From: Gloeomargarita sp. SRBZ-1_bins_9
GTDB taxonomy: Bacteria > Cyanobacteriota > Cyanobacteriia > Gloeomargaritales > Gloeomargaritaceae
Direction of reading: 5' to 3'
NCBI GenBank assembly: GCA_039794565.1
Contig: JAUQVX010000002.1
Coordinates: forward strand, 1-64,000
DNA: 64,000 bases
Positions 10,930 through 20,000 of this stretch are shown piece after piece. The notes under the pieces were generated by a model, which worked only from the letters and a program-made list of their open reading frames with translations, did not search any database and was not told the origin of the DNA. The position numbers and the translations under genes were made by a program. Every line of letters begins with the position of its first letter. Position 1 is the first letter of the stretch.

Positions 10930-11979
10930 ATGGTGTGGGTAGAACGACCAAAGGAGTTCCCGTGGCCAGTCGCCTTAGCCCTTTTGGCCGGTATTGTTGG
11001 CGTTCTGCTGTGGAGCGAGGGTGGGTTTACCGCACCGGCCGTCGCCTGGGATATCGTGACCAACGCCTTGATCACCCTCTTGGGCGAGTACCCCGATAAA
11101 CCCCGAACCCTGATCGGCCAAGTTTTTCAACTCTTGCTGTTGCTGTTTGGCACTCTCGTCTTTGGCGCCATTGTCGGTAAATTTTCCTCTTTTTTTGTAA
11201 CCCAGGCCCTTTGGCAGGAGAAGGCGATGCAGACCTTTTGCGACCATATCATTATCTGTAACTGGAACGAAAAAGCGCCAGCCGTGGTTCATCAACTTTT
11301 AGAGGGTACTCGCCGCAACCCCCGGGATATTCTAGTCATCTCTGCCTCAGATATTCCCCAAAAGGCTGATTTCGCCGATGAACCCCATGTGCATTTTGTC
11401 CAGGCTGACCCCACCCACCATGCCACTCTAAGAAAGTACCATGCCCACCAGGCCAGAGCGGTGATTTTACTGGCGGATGAGGATACCCCGGGTCCCGATG
11501 AAAAAAATGTGCTGATTGCCCTGGCCATTAAGCATTTGGAGGTGGAGCCTCACCTTCCCCAAAACATCCACGTGGTGGCAGAATTAGTAAAACTCGACCG
11601 TTACCGGCATCTTAAAGAGGCAGGGGTTGATGAAGTGGTGTCGGCCCAGACCTACAGCGCCGGAATGATTGCCCAAAGCGCTCTGTTTAGAAATATGTCG
11701 GTGGTCTATCAACAACTGCTGACCTATAGCGATGACACCAATGAGTTTTACTTTATTGAACCGGGGAATTATCCTGCTTCCTGGCGGGGATTGACCTTTG
11801 TGGAACTCAGCCAGCAAGTGGCCCGCTGTTCCCAACCCGAACAGCCGATCATGCTGGTTGGCATCCGCCGGGGCGATGGCCGGATTGTGCTCAATCCCAA
11901 ACTCAGTCAATTCCCGGCTTTGGCAGCGGATGATACGCTAATTGTTATGGCCTTCCAAACCATTACGCATCTTGAGTAG
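10930..11979 (+). CDS. 2TM channel-like protein with RCK (TrkA-N) domain and atypical filter
   Basis: A 349-residue protein laid out like a two-helix potassium channel: TM1 about residues 12-29, a pore-loop region, TM2 about 64-86, then a cytosolic RCK domain from about residue 95 (CDHIIICNWNEK) and a C-terminal RCK-C-like part. Where channels carry TVGYGD this protein reads TLLGEYPD (49-56), and the Rossmann glycine motif GxGxxG is replaced by CNWNEK. Both changes recall the CASTOR/POLLUX-like branch rather than classical MthK channels, so ion selectivity cannot be inferred. It lies five bases upstream of aroK and is probably co-transcribed with it. No good ribosome site precedes the ATG. 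Confidence 0.7.
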   Translation: MVWVERPKEFPWPVALALLAGIVGVLLWSEGGFTAPAVAWDIVTNALITLLGEYPDKPRTLIGQVFQLLLLLFGTLVFGAIVGKFSSFFVTQALWQEKAMQTFCDHIIICNWNEKAPAVVHQLLEGTRRNPRDILVISASDIPQKADFADEPHVHFVQADPTHHATLRKYHAHQARAVILLADEDTPGPDEKNVLIALAIKHLEVEPHLPQNIHVVAELVKLDRYRHLKEAGVDEVVSAQTYSAGMIAQSALFRNMSVVYQQLLTYSDDTNEFYFIEPGNYPASWRGLTFVELSQQVARCSQPEQPIMLVGIRRGDGRIVLNPKLSQFPALAADDTLIVMAFQTITHLE

Positions 11980-11984
11980 TCGCC

Positions 11985-12590
11985 ATGGACCTCGGCTTGG
12001 TGGCCCAGGCCCGTCACCATCTTGGCGGTGTCAGTGTGTTTTTGGTGGGGATGATGGGGTGCGGCAAAAGTACCACCGGCAAGGCATTGGCCCGGCAGTT
12101 GGGCTATCGGTTTTGTGATACGGACCAGTTGATTGGGCAAGTTACAGGGCGCACCATTCCCCATTTATTTGCCGCTGAGGGGGAGGCGGGGTTTCGCCGG
12201 TGGGAATCCCGGGTGCTGGCGGAGGTTTCCAGTTATACCCGTCTGGTGGTGGCGACCGGGGGCGGCTGTGTGACCCAATCCCTGAACTGGAGTTATCTCC
12301 AACATGGGGTTGTGGTGTGGCTGGATGTACCGGTGGAGGTGTTGGTGCAACGGCTACAGCAGCGGCAAGACCGGCCCCTGTTAGCCCAAGCCCAAACTCC
12401 CGATGAGCTACAGCAGCGGTTGCAGGCATTGCTGGCCCAGCGGCAGGCCTACTACGCCCAGGCGGACGTGCGGGTGTCCATCACAGCGCAAATGCCGGTG
12501 GCCAGCGTGACGCAAGCGATTTTGCAGGGAATTGTGCGGAACACCCACCCCCGTGGTCAGTCTGTTAAATATACCCGTAAAATGGAGTGA
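11985..12590 (+). CDS. aroK: Shikimate kinase
   Basis: A 201-residue P-loop kinase phosphorylating shikimate at O3 in the chorismate pathway. Visible: Walker A GMMGCGKST near residues 22-30, DTDQLI (shikimate-binding Asp), the ATGGG loop and the RPLL lid region. It starts five bases after the channel-like gene, and its TGA falls just upstream of the protease gene. The last ~25 residues are basic and not conserved-looking. Confidence 0.93.
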   Translation: MDLGLVAQARHHLGGVSVFLVGMMGCGKSTTGKALARQLGYRFCDTDQLIGQVTGRTIPHLFAAEGEAGFRRWESRVLAEVSSYTRLVVATGGGCVTQSLNWSYLQHGVVVWLDVPVEVLVQRLQQRQDRPLLAQAQTPDELQQRLQALLAQRQAYYAQADVRVSITAQMPVASVTQAILQGIVRNTHPRGQSVKYTRKME

Positions 12591-12601
12591 GCGAGGTTCA
12601 G

Positions 12602-13822
12602 ATGTCTTGGCGAGTCCGGCGAACCGTCATGCGTCCCAGAGGGTGGTTTCAGTTGTTGACCCATGCCCTGGCGCTATTGGTGGGTGTGGTGCTTACGGTG
12701 GTGGGTTTTCGTGCCTTGCCGTCCCAAGCGGACCCCCTGGACCAGGTGGTGGCCAACTCACCTGTGGCTTTAACCGGTAGCGCCAAACCGACGGCGAGTA
12801 ATTTTGTGGTGGCGGCGGTGCAGCGGGTGGGCCCGGCGGTGGTGCGCATTGATACGGAACGCACCGTGAGTTTGAACATTGATCCCTTTTTTGATGACCC
12901 CTTTTTCCGGCGCTTTTTTGGGGAGTTCAATATCCCCCGGGAACGCACGGAGCGGGGTCAAGGTTCTGGCTTCATCATTGACAAAAACGGCACTATCCTG
13001 ACCAATGCCCATGTGGTGGAGGGGGCGCAACGGGTGATGGTGACCTTGACCGATGGGCGACGGTTGTCGGCACGGGTGCGAGGGGTTGATGAGGTAACGG
13101 ACCTGGCCGTACTCAAGCTAGACAATCCGCCGAGCAATTTGCCAGTGGCCCCCCTAGGGGATTCCAACAAGTTGCAGGTGGGGGATTGGGCGATTGCGGT
13201 GGGGAACCCCCTGGGTTTGGATAACACGGTGACGTTGGGGATTATCAGCAATTTGCGGCGCACCAGTTCGGAGGTGGGGATTCCCGATAAGCGGTTGAAT
13301 TTTATCCAGACGGATGCGGCCATCAACCCCGGCAATTCGGGCGGTCCTTTGCTGAATGCCAATGGGGAAGTGATTGGGATTAATACGGCGATCCGGGCTG
13401 GGGCGGAAGGGATTGGGTTTGCCATCCCGGTGGATTTGGCCAAGACCATTGCTCCGATTCTGGCGGAAGGCAGGACGGTGCCCCACCCCTACATCGGGGT
13501 CACTATGAGTACCCTGACGCCGGAGTTGGCGCGGCAAATCAATAGCGATCCCAACAGCCTGATGCAGGTGCCGGAGGTCAATGGGGTGATCATTCGCCAG
13601 GTGTTGCCCCGGAGTCCGGCGGCGGAAGCGGGCCTGCGGCGAGGGGATGTGATCGTGGAGGTGGAAGGGCAAAAGGTGACCAAGGCTGAGGACCTACAAC
13701 AAATCGTGGAACGCAGCCAGGTGGGTCAGCGCCTGCAAATGCGCATCCGCCGCGGCGACCAAACCCTGACGCTGAATGTCCGCACTGGGGACCGCAAGCA
13801 GGTGTTGGGGCAGCAGCGCTAG
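12602..13822 (+). CDS. HtrA/Deg-family serine protease (HhoA/HhoB/HtrA type)
   Basis: A 406-residue periplasmic serine protease. An N-terminal hydrophobic export signal or anchor (about residues 16-36) is followed by a trypsin-like domain with the full triad (His in NAHVVEG, Asp in VTDLAVLKL, Ser in GNSGGP) and a single C-terminal PDZ domain (about residues 300-390). One PDZ domain is the usual layout of the three cyanobacterial Deg proteases; which of hhoA, hhoB or htrA it matches cannot be told by eye. ATG 12602 has GAGG five bases upstream. A GTG at 12587 overlapping the aroK stop is the alternative. It lies tail-to-tail with the glycosyltransferase gene, five bases apart. Confidence 0.92.
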   Translation: MSWRVRRTVMRPRGWFQLLTHALALLVGVVLTVVGFRALPSQADPLDQVVANSPVALTGSAKPTASNFVVAAVQRVGPAVVRIDTERTVSLNIDPFFDDPFFRRFFGEFNIPRERTERGQGSGFIIDKNGTILTNAHVVEGAQRVMVTLTDGRRLSARVRGVDEVTDLAVLKLDNPPSNLPVAPLGDSNKLQVGDWAIAVGNPLGLDNTVTLGIISNLRRTSSEVGIPDKRLNFIQTDAAINPGNSGGPLLNANGEVIGINTAIRAGAEGIGFAIPVDLAKTIAPILAEGRTVPHPYIGVTMSTLTPELARQINSDPNSLMQVPEVNGVIIRQVLPRSPAAEAGLRRGDVIVEVEGQKVTKAEDLQQIVERSQVGQRLQMRIRRGDQTLTLNVRTGDRKQVLGQQR

Positions 13823-13827
13823 CGCTC

Positions 13828-15945
13828 TCAACCCCTATACCGCCGCCACATTTGCTGAAAGGCTTCTCCCAACTGCTGGGCAAAACGTTTACCGTTCCAC
13901 AGGGGGGAGGTATGGCGGCTCTCCAACAGGCGCTGGCGGATGTCTCGGCGCAGGTCGGCATCGGTCCCCAGGCGCACCCCCCAGGCTATGTATTCCTCCG
14001 GCGTGTGGGCAATGCCCTCGCTGATACCGCACTGGGTGAGGAAAGCGTAGCTATGGCGGGCGGCAAATTGTTGGCCCACGCGGGTCACCAGGGGTACCCC
14101 GAGCCACAGGGCTTCCAGGGTGGTGGTGGCGCCGTTATAGGGGTAGGTATCCAGCACCACATCCGCCAGGGTTTGCAAATTGGCCCGATGCACATATTCG
14201 CTATCCACGGGGGGCAAAAAGCGCAACCGTCCGGGGTCAACCCCGAGGGCCTGGGCTTGGGTCACAAACTGGTGCTTTAAGCCTGCGCTGTCGTAGATGT
14301 ATTTCACGCACAGGTAACTATTGGGTACTTCCCGCAGCACTTGTAACTGGAGGTCCACGGTGGCGGGATGGCGTTTATAGCCGCTCTGGGCCGTGTAAAA
14401 AATCACCGCATCCGGGGCGATCCCCAAATCCTCCCGGCGCCAGGTCGGCACGTCAATTTCAAACCCATCCACGGCGATATAGGTCTCCGGTAAACGCCAG
14501 ATGGTTTCTTGGTAATAGTCTTGGGCGTCCGCTGGCAACACCCAGGGGTCGGCAAGGAAGTAGTCAATGGTATCTAAGCCGCTGGCGTCCCAGCCCAACC
14601 AGGTGACTTGAATCGGCGCCGGCTTTTGGGCCAGGACCACACAGCCGCTACTCAAGGTCAAACTGTCCATATCCACCAAAATGTGGATGCCGTCGCGGGC
14701 GATTTGTTCTGCCAACTGCCTGGGGTGGTCGTGATAGACGTAGTGATCACATTGCTGTACAAACCAGGAGTGCCCCAACTCATCGGGCGGCTGGCCAATG
14801 TAGTACAGGAAAAACTCGAACTGCTCCCGGTCGTAGTGCCGGAAAAACGAGCGGGCCAACCAGCCTACCGAATGGCGGCGGAGGGTGAACGATAAAAAAC
14901 CTACCCGCAACCGGGACGGTGCAGCCTTGATGAGGGGCGTCAGCCGCCGAAACCCGCGACCGACTCGGGACGTAATGCGGTTGATCAGGGGGCGGTCTTG
15001 GGCTGGCTCATCGCGCAAATAGGGCAGCAAAAAGGGGATGTGAAACAGGTTAGCCCCCAGCAATTGGAACGCCGGTCGGAAGTCCGTCTGGGGGTCGGCT
15101 ATCTCCTGTAGCAAGCGGACATAGGATGGGGTTTGAGCAAGTACTTCTGACCAGGCGCTGCCGCCGGCATTGAGCAACTCCCGCAACCGGCAGTACAGGG
15201 CGTAGGCTTGGGCCACCGGGGAATGGTTTTGGGCAGCGGCCATCTGCCGGTTACATAGATCAAGGGCCTGGTCGTGTTGGTGGATTTCCCCATACAGATT
15301 GGCCAAGACCCCCAAAAGCTCGATGTTGTCTGGGTCCACCTCTAGCGCCAAGTTCAGCAGTTTTTCCCGCACCGGTAGCGCATTTGGCCACTGCAGGCGA
15401 TGACTGGCGGCTAACAGGGTTTGGGCGTAGGTCTGGGCCGGTAAATGGGAGCGACAGGCCAACACCAACTGCTCCACCAGGGGGTTGTATTCCACCTGGG
15501 TGAGCACTGTCATTAGGGTTTGGCGTAACCGTTGGGGGGGAAACTCCTGGGTCGTTTGCAGGGTTTGGAGCAGGGTTTCCAGGGCTGCGGTGGTCAATTG
15601 CTCCTGGGTGGCGGCGGCTTCAATCCAACGACACAGGCGTTCCGGCGTCGGGGCGACTTCCCAAGCGGCTTGGTACAGCTCAACACTCACCGCCGGTTGG
15701 CTGTCCTGATAGGGTGGCGCTTGGGTTTCTAACCATTGGGCTAGGGCTTCTAATGCCGGCGCTGAAAGGTCGGTCAAGGCGCGCAACCACCAGGTCTGGG
15801 CGGCCTCCGGGTCATCCTGCAGTAAACAGGCCAACCCCCCATAGCCCCAGGCGGTGATGTCCGTCGCTTCCTGGGCTAACACCCGCTCCGCTGCGGCCAG
15901 CAGTCCGGCATAGTCCTGTTGGTCTAGCCAGGGTTGGGGGTCCAT
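13828..15945 (-). CDS. TPR protein with GT41 (SPINDLY/O-GlcNAc transferase-like) domain
   Basis: A 705-residue protein. The N-terminal ~300 residues are helical and TPR-like; residues about 330-700 match the GT41 catalytic region (GFLSFTLRRHSVGWL, PIQVTWLGWDASGLDTIDY, FYTAQSGYKRHP, DTYPYNGATTTLEALWLGVP). GT41 enzymes transfer GlcNAc or related sugars to Ser/Thr of cytosolic proteins. Donor and target here are unknown. I chose ATG 15945 because the following sequence starts the TPR fold; it lies inside the last 22 bases of the upstream MerR-pentapeptide gene, implying coupled translation. Divergent from these two genes are a tubulin-like protein and a sugar epimerase. Confidence 0.85.
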   Translation of the reverse strand: MDPQPWLDQQDYAGLLAAAERVLAQEATDITAWGYGGLACLLQDDPEAAQTWWLRALTDLSAPALEALAQWLETQAPPYQDSQPAVSVELYQAAWEVAPTPERLCRWIEAAATQEQLTTAALETLLQTLQTTQEFPPQRLRQTLMTVLTQVEYNPLVEQLVLACRSHLPAQTYAQTLLAASHRLQWPNALPVREKLLNLALEVDPDNIELLGVLANLYGEIHQHDQALDLCNRQMAAAQNHSPVAQAYALYCRLRELLNAGGSAWSEVLAQTPSYVRLLQEIADPQTDFRPAFQLLGANLFHIPFLLPYLRDEPAQDRPLINRITSRVGRGFRRLTPLIKAAPSRLRVGFLSFTLRRHSVGWLARSFFRHYDREQFEFFLYYIGQPPDELGHSWFVQQCDHYVYHDHPRQLAEQIARDGIHILVDMDSLTLSSGCVVLAQKPAPIQVTWLGWDASGLDTIDYFLADPWVLPADAQDYYQETIWRLPETYIAVDGFEIDVPTWRREDLGIAPDAVIFYTAQSGYKRHPATVDLQLQVLREVPNSYLCVKYIYDSAGLKHQFVTQAQALGVDPGRLRFLPPVDSEYVHRANLQTLADVVLDTYPYNGATTTLEALWLGVPLVTRVGQQFAARHSYAFLTQCGISEGIAHTPEEYIAWGVRLGTDADLRRDIRQRLLESRHTSPLWNGKRFAQQLGEAFQQMWRRYRG

Positions 15946-16946
15946 CGGTTTTCCAGGGTTGGCGCATAGAGTTGTCCATTCGGTAGGGTAGCGCCCCACA
16001 GGTTGGCCGTTGCTAGGCTAGCCGGGTCCAAGTGGGCATCGGTCAAATCGGCTCCACTGAGATTCGCGCCCCACAGCAACGCCCCCGTTAAATTGGCCTC
16101 CCGCAGGTTGGCGCCGATGAGTAGAACTTCGCTCAAATTGGCCTGTTGTAAATTAGCCGCTGTCAGATTGGCTCCCCCCAGATTAGCGCCCACCAGGTTG
16201 GCCTCCTGCAAATCCGGCTCGCTCAAATCCGTGCCGATCATCACCGCGCCGATGAGTTGACTGCGGCGGAAATAGCCTCCGATGGCGTCAGCACCCGTCA
16301 AGTTTGCCCCGATCAAGCGGCTGTCTTCTAAAACGACTTCGGCCAAATTGGCCAGCATCAGTTGGGCGCGACTGAAATCCACCCCGCTGAGATTCACCCG
16401 GGCCAGGTTCACCTGCACCAGGTCCCATCCCTGGAAGTTCCGTTCCCCGGCCCAGTAGCGCTGTAGGAGCTGGTCCCGGTTGGGGGTGGCCGCGGTGGGC
16501 AAACTGGGCAGATGGGTGGGATGGGCCGCTTCCGCTAGCCATTGCTCGAGGGTCCGGCGACCATCCATGGGGGCATCCGTCTCCGGCAAGCGTCCGGTTA
16601 ACCACTCCAAGCGCTGGCTAATGGCCTGGTGGGTCGCCTGGAGCTGCTGCATCTGTTGGGTCAAAAGCTCCAAACGTTCCTGGACCAGCCGCCGAAAACT
16701 GCCGTAGGGGTTAATCCCCCGGGCCTGCAATTGCACCAGTTGTTTGATGTCCTCCAGGGTCAAGCCGAACTGCTTGCAGTGTTGGATAAAGAGCAGTTGT
16801 GCCAGGGACTCCGGCGGATAGAGCCGATAGCCGCTTTTGTTGCGCTCCGGGGGAGCCAGCAAACCTTCCCGCTCATAAAACCGAATGGTTTGGGGGGACA
16901 CACCGGCTTGACTGCTCAATTCCCCGATTAACCAACCCCGCTCCAT
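15924..16946 (-). CDS. MerR-family regulator fused to pentapeptide repeats
   Basis: About 340 residues. Residues 4-70 form a MerR winged helix (LIGELSSQAGVSPQTIRFYE, then SGYRLYPPESL). A helical dimerisation segment covers about 80-120. From about 165 to 325 the protein consists of A(D/N)LxG-type pentapeptide repeats, predicted to fold as a right-handed beta helix in place of an effector-binding domain. No metal-binding cysteine pair of the CueR/ZntR kind is evident. Starts at 16973 or 16997 are also possible. It diverges from the tubulin-like gene with a shared control region of about 100 bases, so it may regulate that promoter. Confidence 0.85.
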   Translation of the reverse strand: MERGWLIGELSSQAGVSPQTIRFYEREGLLAPPERNKSGYRLYPPESLAQLLFIQHCKQFGLTLEDIKQLVQLQARGINPYGSFRRLVQERLELLTQQMQQLQATHQAISQRLEWLTGRLPETDAPMDGRRTLEQWLAEAAHPTHLPSLPTAATPNRDQLLQRYWAGERNFQGWDLVQVNLARVNLSGVDFSRAQLMLANLAEVVLEDSRLIGANLTGADAIGGYFRRSQLIGAVMIGTDLSEPDLQEANLVGANLGGANLTAANLQQANLSEVLLIGANLREANLTGALLWGANLSGADLTDAHLDPASLATANLWGATLPNGQLYAPTLENRWTPNPG

Positions 16947-16990
16947 CGTGTCGCCCGCTGTCTTCTTCCCCATTGTATCGGTCGGCAGGA

Positions 16991-17019
16991 GGGACAAAAC
17001 CGCAGAAATTGCCTACAAT
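16991..17019 (+). promoter_or_regulatory. Putative sigma-70 promoter of the tubulin-like operon
   Basis: GGGACA (16991-16996) and TACAAT (17014-17019) are spaced by 17 bases, placing a start site near 17026, about 25 bases before the coding start. The divergent MerR gene begins nearby. The spacer is normal rather than the 19-20 bases typical of MerR-activated promoters. Confidence 0.4.
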
Positions 17020-17050
17020 ACAGCCAACGGCATCCATGGGGAAATCAACT

Positions 17051-20000
17051 ATGGCCGAGTACCAAGGCATGACTCCCACCATTGTGGTCGGGTTGGGGGG
17101 TACGGGCAAAGAAGTGCTCATGAAAATCCGGCGGATGATTGTGGAGACCTACGGCAGCCTCGACGCCCTCCCCATCGTGTCCTTCCTGCACATTGATACG
17201 GAACAAAACGCCAAGGTTTCCGAACCCCAGGTGGTGCTCAAGCAGGACATTTCCCTGCGTCCGGTCGAGCAAGTTTGGGCCAAGGTGGACAACGCCAAAG
17301 CCATCCTCAATCGCATTGCTGACTACGACTACCTCATGGAATGGTTTCCCCCTGAGCTGGCGGGCACGGACGCGATTCTGGCAGGGGCAGGCCAAATCCG
17401 GGCGTTGGGGAAATTTGCCTTCACCGTCAACTACCAAACCATCAAGAATGCTTTTGCCCATGCCCGCGCCCGCATCCTGGGCCACGAAAAATTCATGCTG
17501 GACCGCTGGGGGGTGCAACTGGACAAGGGCATTAACATCTTCATCGTCTGTTCTTTAAGCGGCGGCACGGGTTCGGGGATGGTGCTGGATATGGCCTATA
17601 ACGTGCGGGATTGGGTGCCCCCTTCGGACCTGCCCCAAACCTGTGCCTTTTTGGTGCTGCCGGGGGCCTTTTCCGGCCTGGGAGACCGGGTGATTGCCAA
17701 TGCCTACGCCGCCTTGATGGAGCTGGACCACTACTCCCGTCCCCACACCCGTTTTGAAACCCAATACAGCAACAACATGGCCGACCGCATCAGCAGCCAA
17801 AACGCCCAGGACACCCCCTTTAGCTTCTGCTACCTGGTGGGCAACAGCAACGACAAGGTAACCCTGCCGACCCTGGAGGCGGTTTTGGAGATGGTGGCCC
17901 AAAACATTTTCCTGGACTTTTCCTCGGGCTTTAGCCAGTACAAGAAACTGGTGCGGGACAACATTCGTAAGCACTGGGCCAGCCCGGACCCCTTGGGCTT
18001 TCCCCAAAGCTATATCACCTTCGGTCTGTCTAGCATTCAATTTCCGGTGCAGCGGGTGCTGAATGCCTGTGCCTCCCGGTTAGCAGTAGCCCTGGTGGAC
18101 TGGTGGGCCAATCCCACGCCCGCTCCTACAGCCATGCGGGATGTGATCAAAACCGAAATCCTGCCCCATCTGGGCCTGGCGGAGTCGGAAAACAACCACC
18201 AATTACTTGACAGCCTCAGCGTGGGCGATAACATGAAACCCTACAGCAAAGAAGTGGCCGATTGGGTGGCCAGCCTGCGCAAGCGCCGCAATGACCTTAA
18301 TATTCCGTTTGAAAATCTCCGGCGGTTTGTTTCGGTTGAGGAGGAAAAATACCGGGTGCATTTTAACGATGCCGATAGCGACCCGCGGCGCTGGAGCGAT
18401 TATTTCCAAAAGATGTGGGATAACCTGAATCGGCTGATTCCCCAAAAGACCCGGGAACTGCGGGAAACGGTGGCGCAAATGGTGGAGGACCGCTTCCGGG
18501 GACCCAAATGGACGCGCCAGTTTTTGGAAGTGTTGCTGGAGGTGTGGCTGGAGTTTCGCACCACCTTTGACCAATCTCGGCAAAAGGAGTGGCTGCCCCG
18601 GGAACGCTCCGCTAGTCAAGCGCTGCAAATTTTGCTCAAACAGATTGACAACCACGCCCGGCAGATGCTGTTGGTGAACAAAAAAAAGGTGATTGACGAT
18701 GATTTCAACGCCATCATGCAGGCGCTGGAGTCCATTTATGTTGCCAAGGTGGAAGTCAAAGCCCGGGCGCTGGCGATTCCCTTGCTGGATGCCCTGCGGG
18801 AGGAAACCCAACGCCTGCTCAACGACCTGAATAACTTTGATAGAAACCTGGAGCAGTTGCGGCGGCAGTTGGCGGAACGGGAGCAGGTCTATACGCGGGA
18901 GACGGGGACACTCACAGTCAACGGCATTTTGCTCTACGACCCCAAGGACATTGACCAGATTTACAGCAAAACTTTGGCCAACCGGGGCGAGAGTGTGTTT
19001 CAGGGCATGAGCCAGGACATTTGGGGTGGCATGGGCTGTCGCCTGTTTGACCTGCACACCTTTGAGCACCTGCGGCTACAGGATTTGTACCAACGTATCA
19101 TCAACCGGGCGATTGATGAATTCAGCAACAGCGAGCAGCTCAAGGTTTCAGTGGCGGAAAAATTCATTGCCCAATATCCCACCGTCGAGCAGCAGGAGGC
19201 GCAACTCAAAAGCACGTTTGAAAAAAGCGAGGCTTTCTTGCGGTTCAGTCAGGAGCAGGCGCGCTTGGGTTGGGATGACCGCCTGGAAAAACGCCAGACC
19301 CTGGTGGGGATTCAAGGGGGTAATAAACCCACCGATCCAGCAGTGGCGGCTCTCCTGCCCTTGCTGCGCAAAGCCACCACGCTAACTGATAAGGACATTC
19401 GCCCCTATAACGACCCCCACCACATCTATTTCGTGCGGGAGATCGGGGCGTTTCCCCTGCGGTTGATTGAGGGGATGGAGCGGATGCGGACGATTTATCG
19501 CACGGTGCTCCAAAATGACCGCAACCCGTTGCACACCCACCACAACCGCCAGCAGTTTGCCGACATCATGCCGGCGTCGAGTGAAGAAATCCAGGTGCGG
19601 GAAAACATCATCCTGGGGCGGGTGTTTGAGCTGCTCACCGAGGCGGAAAACAAGCTGACGGGTTACCCGGAAATCAAGCTGCATTACCAGGACAGTGCAA
19701 CGGGGTTGGCCCGCAGTTTGACCTTGGGGAGCACCTGGGAAGAGGCGGAGCAGTATTTGTTGGCGGACCAAAACCGTAAAGCCAGGGAGTTGCTCAACGA
19801 CGGCATCCAAAAAATTCTCAAGCAGGCGACGACGAAGGAGGCCAAGCGCGCCCTGTACGAGCAGTTGATGGGCTATTTGCAGACGCTAGAGCGAACCCTA
19901 CCGGCGGGCCGCGACCATCCGACCTACCAGCGCGCGGAGGAGGCCATCAGCAATTGCGTACGGACTTACCGCTTGTTTGAGCCGGGGACGACCCCCCCAC

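Noticed and set aside
16799-17050. 84-codon upstream extension of the tubulin-like frame
   Set aside because: Runs antisense through the MerR HTH region; the start at 17051 has a ribosome site and a promoter just upstream.
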